Positions 32,214-40,604 of a DNA stretch of 64,000 nucleotides are shown here, in pieces. How positions within the stretch are numbered: the stretch's first letter is position 1; each line of letters begins with the position of its first letter. The stretch spans positions 62,001 to 126,000 of the forward strand of contig NZ_QNSB01000008.1 of NCBI RefSeq assembly GCF_003315415.1. The letters are read 5' to 3'. The notes below the pieces were generated by a model. That model saw only the letters and a program-made list of their open reading frames with translations. It did not search any database and was not told where the DNA came from. The position numbers were made by a program, and so were the translations under genes. The DNA is from Brevibacterium sanguinis. Its GTDB lineage: Bacteria > Actinomycetota > Actinomycetes > Actinomycetales > Brevibacteriaceae.

Positions 32214-33518
32214 ATGGGCAGAAACGTTCCATCGGTCGATCAGAGCGACAGGACAGTCCCGATCAACCTTCGTCAGTCAGGCCCGACCCCGGTCGAGATG
32301 CTCATCGACACCAGGGTGCGCAAGTCTCCCTACTGGGAGCTGTCCATGCAGCACGGATGCTGGCGGGCCTCCATCTACAACCGGATGTACCATCCTCGCG
32401 GCTACGTCCCTCGCGAAGAGGGCGGGATGATGGTCGAGTACCAGTCGCTGGTCAACGATGTGACCTTGTGGAACGTGGCCGTCGAGCGTCAGATCCAGGT
32501 CAAGGGCCCCGACGCCGAGGCGTTCGTCAATTACGTCATCACCCGTGACGCGACCAAGATCCCGGTCATGCGCGCGCGCTACGTCATCCTGTGCAACGAA
32601 GCCGGCGGGGTGCTCAACGATCCGATCCTGCTGCGGGTCGCGGTCGACGAGTTCTGGTTCAGCCTCTCCGACACCGACCTCATGCTCTGGCTCCAAGGCG
32701 TCAACGTCGGCAAGAAGTTCGACGTGACCATCCAGGAGATCGATGTGTCTCCGGTCCAGGTGCAGGGCCCGAAGTCCGTCGATCTCATCGCCGACCTCGT
32801 CGGCGAGGAAGGCCGGGAGCTGCCGAGCTACGGGCTGATGGAGGCGCAGGTCGGCGGGCACGACGTCATCATCTCCCAGACCGGATTCACGGGGGAGAAG
32901 GGCTACGAGATCTACCTCAAGGATTCGACGAAGTACGCCGAGGACATGTGGAACGCCGTGCTCGAAGCAGGCAAGCCGCACAACCTCAGGGTCGTCGCTC
33001 CCAGCCACCACCGCAGGATCGCCGCCGGCATCCTGTCGTGGGGCCAGGACATGGACTTCGAGACGTTGCCGTTCCAGGTCAACCTCGGCTATCAGGTGCC
33101 GCGGAAGAAGGAGGCCGACTACATCGGCAAGGAGCGGCTCGAAGAGGCTCGTGCGCAGCTCGAGGCGGGCAACCCGCCGTACAGGACGCAGCTCGTCGGT
33201 CTGCTTCTCGGAGGGAAGCCGATCACGGACTATGCTCCCGACTTCTGGCTGGTCAGCACGTCACCGGGCGAGGACCCCGTGGGCTACGTGACCTCGCCGT
33301 GGTACTCGCCCGAGCTCGAGCACAACATCGCCATGGCCCACGTGCCGGTCGGCGGGACCGACCTCGGCACAGAGTACTGGGTCCATCTGCCCGACGTGTA
33401 CGCGGACAATCCCGGCGAGCCGGTCCGCGCCGAGGTGGTGGAGATGCCGTTCCGTCCGAGCGTCAACCCCAACCAGCGTGAGCGCCTGAAGACGCGCGGC
33501 CTCGACGCCGCAGTCTGA
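32214..33518 (+). CDS. DmdA-like tetrahydrofolate-dependent demethylase (aminomethyltransferase family)
   Basis: A 434-residue GcvT-family protein resembling DMSP demethylase DmdA and related O/S/N-demethylases. It has the motif ASIYNRMYHPRGYVP, WNVAVERQIQVKGPDAEAFVNYVITRD, GGVLNDPILLRV, VSPVQVQGPKSVDLIADLVGEE and GFTGEKGYEIYL. The C-terminal barrel begins near IGKERLEEARA. It would move a methyl group from substrate to tetrahydrofolate, giving methyl-THF for the divergent MetF-like enzyme. ATG 32214 follows AGGGGGAGCACA. Family membership is firm, the substrate is not. A strong hairpin follows the stop. Confidence 0.82.
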   Translation: MGRNVPSVDQSDRTVPINLRQSGPTPVEMLIDTRVRKSPYWELSMQHGCWRASIYNRMYHPRGYVPREEGGMMVEYQSLVNDVTLWNVAVERQIQVKGPDAEAFVNYVITRDATKIPVMRARYVILCNEAGGVLNDPILLRVAVDEFWFSLSDTDLMLWLQGVNVGKKFDVTIQEIDVSPVQVQGPKSVDLIADLVGEEGRELPSYGLMEAQVGGHDVIISQTGFTGEKGYEIYLKDSTKYAEDMWNAVLEAGKPHNLRVVAPSHHRRIAAGILSWGQDMDFETLPFQVNLGYQVPRKKEADYIGKERLEEARAQLEAGNPPYRTQLVGLLLGGKPITDYAPDFWLVSTSPGEDPVGYVTSPWYSPELEHNIAMAHVPVGGTDLGTEYWVHLPDVYADNPGEPVRAEVVEMPFRPSVNPNQRERLKTRGLDAAV

Positions 33519-33565
33519 CCCGCCGAGCGGCTGCCGCCGATCCGGCGTGACCGCCGGTCCGGCGT

Positions 33566-33614
33566 GACTGCCGGCTGCCTCTTCTCCGACGAGCTGGAGA
33601 GGCAGCCGGCGGTC
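33566..33614 (+). terminator. Strong hairpin terminator after the DmdA-like gene
   Basis: A 17-bp stem (33566-33582 with 33598-33614) pairs at 16 positions plus one G-T wobble around a 15-base loop. It starts 48 bases after the stop. A short T/C tract (TTCGCGTT) follows. Confidence 0.75.
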
Positions 33615-33641
33615 TTCGCGTTCGTGCCGCCAGACCCTGAC

Positions 33642-33719
33642 GCGTCGAGACAGCCATCAATGCACCCCGTCAGACCCGGCGCGGCGAGACAGACATCAAA
33701 GCACCCCGTCAGCCGTATT
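33642..33719. repeat. Two 39-bp tandem repeats
   Basis: Units 33642-33680 and 33681-33719 share CGAGACAG.CATCAA, GCACCCCGTCAG and adjacent bases, with differences concentrated at the unit ends. They lie between the terminator and the 40-bp repeat block. Confidence 0.7.
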
Positions 33720-33757
33720 CCGCACCGTTGCAATGGTGTGTTCTGCGGCTGACGGGG
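33704..33757. terminator. Hairpin with 12-bp perfect stem linking two repeat blocks
   Basis: CCCCGTCAGCCG (33704-33715) pairs exactly with CGGCTGACGGGG (33746-33757). The 30-base loop contains further CACC/GGTG pairing. It may terminate the APC permease transcript on the minus strand or be part of the repeat element itself. Confidence 0.5.
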
Positions 33758-33910
33758 CGTTGTGCGTCCCGAACTGTAGGGCGTGCGGCCAGCGGGGCGT
33801 TGTGCGTGCCGAACCGTAGGGCGTGCCGCCAACAGGGCGTTACGTGTGCCGATTTGTAGGGCGAGCCGCCAACAGGGCGTTTTGCCGAACCGTAGGGCGT
33901 GCGGCGAGCG
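33756..33910 (+). repeat. Four tandem 40-bp repeat units (family shared with 829-908)
   Basis: Units start at 33756, 33796, 33836 and 33876 (the last shortened to about 36). Each has the order GGCGTTGTGCG, TGCCGAAC.GTAGGGCG and TGCSGCCARC. A degenerate fifth copy precedes at about 33728. The block fills the gap between the DmdA-like gene and the APC permease stop at 33983; no gene is visible in the 464-base gap. Confidence 0.85.
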
Positions 33911-33982
33911 CGGTGTCATACGGCCGGCAGGGCGACCCGTACCGTCCCCGGTTCGGCCGGCACCCGTCCCCCGCCGCCCGAG

Positions 33983-35437
33983 TCAGCCCTTGCGGCGCGC
34001 CTGGACTTTGGCGAGGAGCTCGTTCTCGGCGTTGGGGCCGGCCTTGACGCCGTTGGGCAGCAGGAACATGAAGATGACTCCGACGAGCATCCAGGCGAAG
34101 AACATGATCCACGACTGCGGGGCGAGCTGTGCCGACACCGGGGTGATCGGCACGTAGAGGATGAACAGGAGGAAGGTGAGGATGACGGAGATGACGCCGA
34201 TGACGAACCCGCCGTTGCCGGACCCGCCGATGCGCAGCGGACGGTCCATCGTCGGCTCGTTCCTGCGGAGGACGAGGAAGGCGACGCTGACGAGGAAGTA
34301 GGCGATGACGATCGCCGGAGAGCCGGCATCGACGATCCAGCCCAGGGCGACGGGGCCGAGGAACGGGGCGATGGCGGAGAGGACGCCGATGAAGAGGATC
34401 GAGTTCACCGGGGTCCGGTAGCGCGGGTGCAGCTTGCCGAACCATGCGGGGATCATGCCCGCGACGGCCATCGCCCACATCAGCCGAGACGATCCCATGA
34501 GGAATGCGTTCCACGAGGTGATGATTCCGGCAAGGCCGCCGGCGATGACCATTTTGCCCCAGAACGCGGAGTTGAACATCGCGGTCAGGGCGTCGGCGGT
34601 GACGAGATCATGCTTGGCGAGCTCCTCGGCGGGCATCGCCAGCGACGTCATGCCGATGATGATGACGTAGAAGACGATCGCCATGAGCACGGACATGACG
34701 ACGAGCTTGCCGATCTTGCGTGCCGGGAGGTTGATCTCCTCCGCCGATTGCGGGATGACGTCGAAGCCGACGAACAGGAACGGGACCACCGCGACGACCG
34801 CCATGAATCCTGCACCGCCGCCGGTGAACAGCGGCTCGGCGTTCGCCGCCTCGCCGCCCATGAGTCCGCCGGTCAGCAGCAGGAGGGCGACGATGATGAG
34901 GAACGACACGACGAAGGTCTGAACCAGTGAGGCGATCTTGACGCCGCGGATGTTGATCCAGGCGATGACGATCGCGGTGACCGTTCCGATGAGCGCCCAC
35001 GTGAGGTAGACGTCTGACTCGGCGATCGTCCACAGCTTGATGCGCTCGAGATCGGGGAAGAGGTAGAGCGCGGTCTTCGGCACCGCGACCGCCTCGAACA
35101 TGACGACGCTGATGTAGCCGCCGGTGATGGCCCAGGACCCGAACAGGGAGACCCGCGGTCCCATCGCGCGGATCAGGTAGTTGTGCTCTCCGCCGGCGTG
35201 CGGCATCGCGGCGACGAGTTCGGAGTACACGGTGCCGACGAAGCACATGATGATGCCGCCGACGACGAACGCGAGGATCGCGCCCATCGTGCCGGCGCCG
35301 TTGAGCCATTCTCCGGTGAGGACGACCCAGCCGAAGCCGATCATCGCTCCGAAGCCGATGAAGAGGGCGTCGACGGTGCCCAGGGCCTTGACGAAGCCGT
35401 GGTCCCTGTCGGTCGATTCTGTCTGCGGCTGACTCAT
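33983..35437 (-). CDS. APC-superfamily amino acid/amine permease
   Basis: A 484-residue permease with 12 membrane helices. The APC signature is in helix 1 (DALFIGFGAMIGFGWVVLTGEWLNGAGTMGAIL), and helix 6 has VPFLFVGFDVIPQSAEEINLPARKIGK. These match the amino-acid/polyamine/choline-type APC group. Placed beside a folate-dependent demethylation cluster, it may import the N-methyl or amino substrate used there. ATG 35437 is divergent from ktrB. Confidence 0.88.
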   Translation of the reverse strand: MSQPQTESTDRDHGFVKALGTVDALFIGFGAMIGFGWVVLTGEWLNGAGTMGAILAFVVGGIIMCFVGTVYSELVAAMPHAGGEHNYLIRAMGPRVSLFGSWAITGGYISVVMFEAVAVPKTALYLFPDLERIKLWTIAESDVYLTWALIGTVTAIVIAWINIRGVKIASLVQTFVVSFLIIVALLLLTGGLMGGEAANAEPLFTGGGAGFMAVVAVVPFLFVGFDVIPQSAEEINLPARKIGKLVVMSVLMAIVFYVIIIGMTSLAMPAEELAKHDLVTADALTAMFNSAFWGKMVIAGGLAGIITSWNAFLMGSSRLMWAMAVAGMIPAWFGKLHPRYRTPVNSILFIGVLSAIAPFLGPVALGWIVDAGSPAIVIAYFLVSVAFLVLRRNEPTMDRPLRIGGSGNGGFVIGVISVILTFLLFILYVPITPVSAQLAPQSWIMFFAWMLVGVIFMFLLPNGVKAGPNAENELLAKVQARRKG

Positions 35438-35560
35438 GAGGTGCCTTTCATAGCGCCGATGCTGTGATGGTGCGGTTCTTGCTGCATACGGACAGTAGCA
35501 GGACTCTGAGAATCACCTGTCAGTCGCGACCGATCGTGCTCCAAGTGTTAGGTTTCCTCT

Positions 35561-36895
35561 GTGCACAGCACTCACCGCAATGCCATCGGTCGCGTGGTCG
35601 CCGGATATCTCTCCGCTCTCGTGATCGGGACCGGCCTTCTCATGACACCTGCAGCCACCGTGGCCCCCGGCGGAATCTCGCTGCTGTCCGCGCTCTTCAC
35701 CGCCACCTCGGCGCTAAGCGTGACAGGGCTCGTCGTCCTCGACACGGGCGGCGACTTCACTCTCTTCGGGCAGATCGTCATCCTCTCCCTCATCCAGGTC
35801 GGCGGTCTCGGCGTCATCCTCCTCACCACGCTGCTCGCCCTCGTCGTCGCAGGCCGGGTGGGCTTCCGGCTCCGGCAGTCGGTGGCGACGGAGACGAAGA
35901 GCGGAGCCATCGGAGGGATCAAGCCGATGGTGCTGCGCGTCGTGAGCCTGACGCTCGCGGTCGAACTCGCGGTCGCCTCGGCGCTCTTCCTGCGCTTCCT
36001 CCTCCACTACGACGAGACTCCGGCCCGCGCGGCCTGGGACGCGATCTTCCACGCGATCTCCGCGTTCAACAATGCGGGCTTCGGGCTCCGCAGCGACAAC
36101 CTCATGCGATACGTCACCGACCCCCTCATCTGCGGTCCGATCGCTGCTGCCGTCATCGTCGGAGGGCTCGGCTACCCGGTGCTCATCGAGCTGCTGCACC
36201 GTTACCGGCTCCCGCTGACCTGGAGCATGACGACCCGCGCCGTCGTCGTCTTCACTCCCGTGCTGCTCATCGGCGGCACCGTGTTCATCGCCGCGATCGA
36301 ATGGAACAGCCCCGGCACACTGGGACCCCTCGACTGGTGGGGGAAGATCCAGGCCGCCGCGTTCCAATCCACCATCACCCGCACCGCCGGATTCAACTCC
36401 ATCGACATCGCGCAGCTGCACCCGGTGACGTGGTTCGGAATCGACATCCTCATGTTCATCGGGGGAGGTCCCGCAGGCACCGCCGGCGGGGTGAAGATCA
36501 CGACGGTGCTCGTCCTCGGTGCGATGGCATGGACGGAGATCAGCGGCGGGAGGGCCGTCAACCTGCTCGGCCGCCGGATCTCCCGCTCGATTCACCGGCA
36601 GGCGACCACGGTGATCATCCTCGCCATCGGACTGATCATCGCGGCGACCATGGTCATCATGCTCGACGCCCCCGAGCTGGGGTTCGACCGCATCCTCTTC
36701 GAGGTCATCTCCGCGTTCGGCACCGTCGGGCTGAGCACCGGCATCACCGCCGATCTGCCGCCGCTGAGCCAGGTCGTCATCATCCTCACGATGGCGGCCG
36801 GCCGGCTCGGTCCCGTCACCGTCGCCTCGGCGCTGGCCCTGCGTTCACGACCCGTGCGCTTCGAACTGCCGAAGGAGCGACCGCTCATCGGTTAA
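35561..36895 (+). CDS. ktrB: K+ uptake protein, KtrB/TrkH family
   Basis: A 444-residue potassium channel-like subunit with four M1-P-M2 modules. Selectivity loops are visible as ATSALSVTGLVVL, FNNAGFGLR, TRTAGFNSID and FGTVGLSTGI, each with the conserved Gly. It imports K+ under control of the cytosolic KtrA ring. GTG 35561 has no Shine-Dalgarno. A -10-like TAGGTT ends 6 bases before it, consistent with leaderless translation. ktrA follows 105 bases later on the same strand. Confidence 0.9.
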   Translation: MHSTHRNAIGRVVAGYLSALVIGTGLLMTPAATVAPGGISLLSALFTATSALSVTGLVVLDTGGDFTLFGQIVILSLIQVGGLGVILLTTLLALVVAGRVGFRLRQSVATETKSGAIGGIKPMVLRVVSLTLAVELAVASALFLRFLLHYDETPARAAWDAIFHAISAFNNAGFGLRSDNLMRYVTDPLICGPIAAAVIVGGLGYPVLIELLHRYRLPLTWSMTTRAVVVFTPVLLIGGTVFIAAIEWNSPGTLGPLDWWGKIQAAAFQSTITRTAGFNSIDIAQLHPVTWFGIDILMFIGGGPAGTAGGVKITTVLVLGAMAWTEISGGRAVNLLGRRISRSIHRQATTVIILAIGLIIAATMVIMLDAPELGFDRILFEVISAFGTVGLSTGITADLPPLSQVVIILTMAAGRLGPVTVASALALRSRPVRFELPKERPLIG

Positions 36896-37000
36896 CCCTC
36901 CCGACGTGCCACTGCTTCGGGGCAGCGTGCCGACAGAACACACGACCCATCGCATCGACCCGGTCTCGTCCCCCGACGAGCACCTGACGGAAGGACAGCA

Positions 37001-37735
37001 ATGAACGAGAGATCCTGGCTGGCGCGTCCCGCCGCCTTCTTCGCCGGCGACCCCAAGCCCCTGGGCCGGGAGGGAGCCGTGGCCGTGATCGGACTCGGCC
37101 GATTCGGCGGATCGCTCGCACGGGAGCTCGCATCGCACGGAGTCGATGTCATCGGCATCGACATCGCCGAGGCGGTCGTCGGCGAATTCGCGGAGACGCT
37201 CACCTATGTCTCCCGCGCCGATGCCACCGACGAGGTGGCACTGCGGCAACTGGGCATCGACGAAGTCAGCCGCGTCGTCATCGCCATCGGCGGAGACCTG
37301 CAGGCGAGCATCCTCGTCGCCTCGCGGATCCTCAAGCTGGGCAATCAGCACATCTGGGCGAAGGCGATCAGCGAACCCCACGCTGAGATCCTCCACCAGA
37401 TGGGCATCGATCACGTGGTGAGACCGGAGAACGACATGGGCAGGCGACTCGCTCACCTCATCCGCGGTCACATCTCCGACTTCCTCCCGATCGACGAGGA
37501 CTTCGTGCTCGCCCGCACGACTCCGCCCGTGCGGATCTCCGACGCCCCACTGGCGTCGATCGGGGTGCGCACGACCTATGCCGTGACGATCGTCGCCTTC
37601 AAGCGCAACGGGACCGAGCACTGGGACATCGCGGATCCTGAGGTGGTCCTCTACGCCGACGACGAGATCCTCGTCGCGGGGCATCCGCGGAAGGTCGAGG
37701 CATTCAGTGAGCTCGACAAGGACGCCGACGGGTAG
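37001..37735 (+). CDS. ktrA: K+ uptake regulatory subunit, KtrA/TrkA type
   Basis: A 244-residue RCK protein. The Rossmann start AVIGLGRFGGSLARELASHGVDVIGIDI binds NAD(H)/ATP. DVIGIDIAEAVVGEFAE and DATDEVALRQLGIDE are typical. A RCK_C domain (about 155-230) with LIRGHISDFLPID and VLYADDEILVAGHPRKVEAF follows. It gates KtrB. ATG 37001 has GGAAGGACAG upstream. Confidence 0.9.
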   Translation: MNERSWLARPAAFFAGDPKPLGREGAVAVIGLGRFGGSLARELASHGVDVIGIDIAEAVVGEFAETLTYVSRADATDEVALRQLGIDEVSRVVIAIGGDLQASILVASRILKLGNQHIWAKAISEPHAEILHQMGIDHVVRPENDMGRRLAHLIRGHISDFLPIDEDFVLARTTPPVRISDAPLASIGVRTTYAVTIVAFKRNGTEHWDIADPEVVLYADDEILVAGHPRKVEAFSELDKDADG

Positions 37736-37835
37736 GGCCGAGACTCCGGGGTGGGACGTGGCCGCACCACCGCCGCTCTCGAGCCAAGGGACGGTCGTCG
37801 CCTCCGGTGGGAGACGGCGGCGGATCGGTCGGGTC

Positions 37836-38132
37836 TCAGTCGCCGAGGTCGACGACTTCGAACTCGAGGAGATCGGCGGCTTCGGAGACCGGCTTCTGCC
37901 CCGTGCTCTCATGGGAGGACGCGCGGTTGGACTTCCAGTTCTCGAAGTCCTCGCGCGTGGCCCACTGCGTGTAGACGAAGTAGCGGTCGCCGCCGGAGAC
38001 CGGGCGGAGCAGCTGGAAGCCCTCGAAACCGGGAGCGCCGTCGACGGAGTGCTTGCGCGCGGCGAAGCGCTTCTCGAGTTCGGCGCGGGCGTGTTCGGGG
38101 ACGGCGAGGGTGTTGATGGCGACGATGGACAT
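37836..38132 (-). CDS. MhuD/IsdG-like haem-degrading monooxygenase
   Basis: A 98-residue ABM-domain protein. The three residues that define IsdG/MhuD enzymes are in the right places: Asn7 (VAINTL), Trp66 (FENWKSN) and His74 (RASSHES). M. tuberculosis MhuD uses N7, W66 and H75. Such dimers cleave haem to release iron in the cytosol. It stands alone, with no haem importer adjacent, though a siderophore operon lies 21 kb away. The start at 38132 is preceded by GGAGCGCAC. Confidence 0.8.
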   Translation of the reverse strand: MSIVAINTLAVPEHARAELEKRFAARKHSVDGAPGFEGFQLLRPVSGGDRYFVYTQWATREDFENWKSNRASSHESTGQKPVSEAADLLEFEVVDLGD

Positions 38133-38298
38133 GTGCGCTCCTTGGTCTGGCGGTGTGGTCGGCGGGCGACCTGGGGACCGGTGCCGCCGGCCGGTCGGCC
38201 GGTCCCCTGATCGATTCGACCCTACGACGTCATTCTGAACTCGGCCTGAGGCGGACAGGTGTTCGGCCGCGCGGACTCGGTTCTCATGAGCATCGGTC

Positions 38299-39546
38299 TC
38301 ACGCCGAGTGCGGCGCCCCCATGCCCGGATCGATCTGCACGGGACCGTCTGCCGAGGGAGTCACGTCGAAGTCGAACATCGCGGTCGGCAGATACACCGT
38401 CGCGCAGGCGTTCGGGATGTCGACGACTCCGGAGAAGCGGCCCTCGATCGGGGCGGCGCCGAGCAGCAGGTAGGCCTGCTCCGGGCTGTAGCCGAACTTC
38501 GTCAGGTAGTCGATCGCGTGCAGGCATGCGCGCTGATAGGCGAGGTGGGAATCGAGGTAGCGCTGTTCTCCGTCGAGGGTCACCGAGGTGCCGGAGAAGG
38601 CGAGCCACTCCGAGTACTGGGGGTCGGTGTTCCCGGGTTGGAAGATGGCGTTCTCGGACACTCCGTACGTCGCCATTCCGTCCTTGATGACATCGACGCG
38701 GATGTCGAGGTATCCGCCCATCTCGATGCCGCCGCAGAAGGTGATCTCGCCATCGCCCTGGCTGAAGTGGAGGTCGCCGGCGGAGAAGTTCGCCCCGTCG
38801 ACGAAGACCGGGTAGAAGACGCGTGTGCCCTTGGTGAGGTTCTTGATGTCCTGATTGCCGCCGTTCTCCCGCGGGGGAGCGGTGCGGGCTCCTTCGGCGG
38901 CGACCCGGTCGAACTCCGCACCGGTCAGCGTGCCGAGGATGGCGCCGTTGGGCTCGGGCGGCAGGGCGAGGGGCGGTTCGCGGTCCGGGTCGGTGGCGAT
39001 GAGCGCGGCTTCACGGGTGTTCCACCTGCCGAGCATGTCCTTGCTCGGGGCCGTGCCCATGAGCCCCGGGTGGACGATTCCGGTGAAGGACACGTGCGGG
39101 ACGTGGCGCGACGTGGCCGTGCCGCCGCTGAAGTCCCAGACCGCCTTGTAGGCGTCGGGGAACTGGTCGACGAGGAACGATCCCCCGTTCTTCTTCGCGA
39201 AGATCCCCGTGTAGCCCCAGCCCTGGCCTGCCAGGGGACCCTCTTCCTGGGGGATGGGCCCGACGTCGAGGATGTCGACGATGAGCAGGTCGCCGGGCTT
39301 GGCGCCTTCGACGGCGACGGGGCCCGACAGAGCGTGGACGATGTCGACAGGGGCATCCCGGATGTCATCGGCGCTGTCATCGTTCTTGATGAAGCCGTCG
39401 AACCACTCTCGGCACTCCAGCCGGAACGAGTCACCCGGCTTCACGTGGACTGCCGCAGGGATGTCGGGGTGCCACCGGTTGTGCCCGATGATCTTCTGGT
39501 CGGTGAATGGCTTGGTCGAATCGAGTGGGAACACGACGTCTGGCAT
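38299..39546 (-). CDS. fmdA: Formamidase/acetamidase
   Basis: A 415-residue FmdA/AmdA-family amidase, close to the family's 407-415 length. Landmarks are LVVDILDVGPIPQEEGPLAGQGWGYTGIFA, GIVHPGLMGTAPS, ANFSAGDLHFSQGDGEITFCGGIEMGG and QPGNTDPQYSEWLAFSGTSV. It hydrolyses formamide or short aliphatic amides to ammonia and acid. The ATG at 39546 follows GGAAAGGAAG. It lies 104 bases downstream of fmdB on the same strand. Confidence 0.92.
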   Translation of the reverse strand: MPDVVFPLDSTKPFTDQKIIGHNRWHPDIPAAVHVKPGDSFRLECREWFDGFIKNDDSADDIRDAPVDIVHALSGPVAVEGAKPGDLLIVDILDVGPIPQEEGPLAGQGWGYTGIFAKKNGGSFLVDQFPDAYKAVWDFSGGTATSRHVPHVSFTGIVHPGLMGTAPSKDMLGRWNTREAALIATDPDREPPLALPPEPNGAILGTLTGAEFDRVAAEGARTAPPRENGGNQDIKNLTKGTRVFYPVFVDGANFSAGDLHFSQGDGEITFCGGIEMGGYLDIRVDVIKDGMATYGVSENAIFQPGNTDPQYSEWLAFSGTSVTLDGEQRYLDSHLAYQRACLHAIDYLTKFGYSPEQAYLLLGAAPIEGRFSGVVDIPNACATVYLPTAMFDFDVTPSADGPVQIDPGMGAPHSA

Positions 39547-39650
39547 GGGAACTTCCTTTCCTGGCGGGGGATCGTGCGGTCGACGATGACCGCGATGGCG
39601 CGGATCGTCGTAGTGCTGATCAGGGTGGTGCGGATCGAGGCGGGCGCACG

Positions 39651-39935
39651 TCACGCCCGTGGCAGCTTGGCATGCCGCGGGTCCCGGCTCACCGGACGTG
39701 GGGCACGTCGCGAGCCGGGGACCTGAGAGACCACTCCCGGGGTCTCGGCGGTCCTCTTGGTGGCGTCGATGAGCCTGTGCGCAGTGCTCGCACCGGCGCC
39801 GAGGTGCGGAGACGAGAAGACCGTCGTGGCCGGCGCCCGGCAGCTGGGGCAGGGGATGGTGCTGGGCTTGTCGGTGATGGGGAATGACTGCTCGATGGTG
39901 CCGCAGGTCCTGCATCGGTAGGTGTACGTCGGCAC
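39651..39935 (-). CDS. fmdB: FmdB-family zinc-ribbon protein
   Basis: A 94-residue protein. Residues 1-45 form the FmdB zinc ribbon: YRCRTCG and PCPSCRAPA give a C-x2-C/C-x2-C set, with MPTYTYRC at the start as usual. The rest is a basic, low-complexity tail. FmdB regulates formamidase in Methylophilus, and the adjacency to fmdA supports the same role. Confidence 0.85.
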   Translation of the reverse strand: MPTYTYRCRTCGTIEQSFPITDKPSTIPCPSCRAPATTVFSSPHLGAGASTAHRLIDATKRTAETPGVVSQVPGSRRAPRPVSRDPRHAKLPRA

Positions 39936-40001
39936 TGGGCCTCCTGATCGGACGGCGAGGGGAAATATGCGTCTCAGTGCATTCTTACACCCTGACCAGG
40001 C

Positions 40002-40049
40002 AAGATATCAAGGGTTTCCGTGCAGTCGGAATGTGGACCCCGATATCTT
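40002..40049. promoter_or_regulatory. Long-spaced inverted repeat between fmdB and the DGPF gene
   Basis: AAGATATC (40002-40009) and GATATCTT (40042-40049) are perfectly inverted arms 32 bases apart in a comparatively A/T-rich divergent region. They could be paired binding sites for a dimeric regulator of fmdBA or of the DGPF-sigma pair. Confidence 0.4.
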
Positions 40050-40155
40050 CGCCCGACCTGTCGATCGGGCGGCCCGTCGCTCGTCATTTGGGCGCAGGAG
40101 GCAGCACCGCCTCTTGCTAAGCTCAACGCCACAACGAGAAAGCGCAGGACGAATC

Positions 40156-40575
40156 ATGCGATACACACTGCTCATGCATTACCCGGAACCCAAGGAGGGC
40201 GAGCTCGAACTCCCTCCGGAGGCGATCGCCGAGGCGCAGACACAGATGTCTGCCTACGTCACCGCCCTCCACCAGGCAGGAGTCCTCCTGTCCGCCGAGG
40301 TGCTCTCACCCTCCCCGCTGACGACGACCCTGACGATGGACGGCGGTGCCGTGCAGGTCAAGGACGGACCGTTCGCCGACACCAAGGAGCAGCTCGGCGG
40401 CACGTTCGTCATCGACGTCGACGACCTCGACGCCGCGATCGAGTGGGCGCGTCAGGCTCCGCCCCTGCAGTGGGGTGCCGTCGAGATCCGACCCGGCGCG
40501 ACTCACGTCGAGGACGGACAATGGGTCTCGGGCACGCGGTCCGACGAGTGCCCGTCCGCCCCGCCGAGCAGCTGA
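40156..40575 (+). CDS. YciI/DGPF-domain protein (ECF42 partner)
   Basis: A 139-residue YciI-like ferredoxin-fold protein. The diagnostic motif KDGPFADTKEQLGGTFVIDVDDLDAAIEWA carries the DGPF signature, and the N-terminus MRYTLLMHY is typical. Proteins of this type are linked to ECF42 sigma factors in actinobacteria, probably as co-expressed effectors or sensors. ATG 40156. The sigma gene starts 30 bases after its stop, so the two form one operon. Confidence 0.85.
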   Translation: MRYTLLMHYPEPKEGELELPPEAIAEAQTQMSAYVTALHQAGVLLSAEVLSPSPLTTTLTMDGGAVQVKDGPFADTKEQLGGTFVIDVDDLDAAIEWARQAPPLQWGAVEIRPGATHVEDGQWVSGTRSDECPSAPPSS

Positions 40576-40604
40576 CACTGTCCTTGACCGAAGGCGAGGG
40601 CCGA

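Noticed and set aside
33622-33910. 40-bp repeats as a possible CRISPR array
   Set aside because: Units are contiguous with no unique spacers and vary along their length; no cas genes are present.
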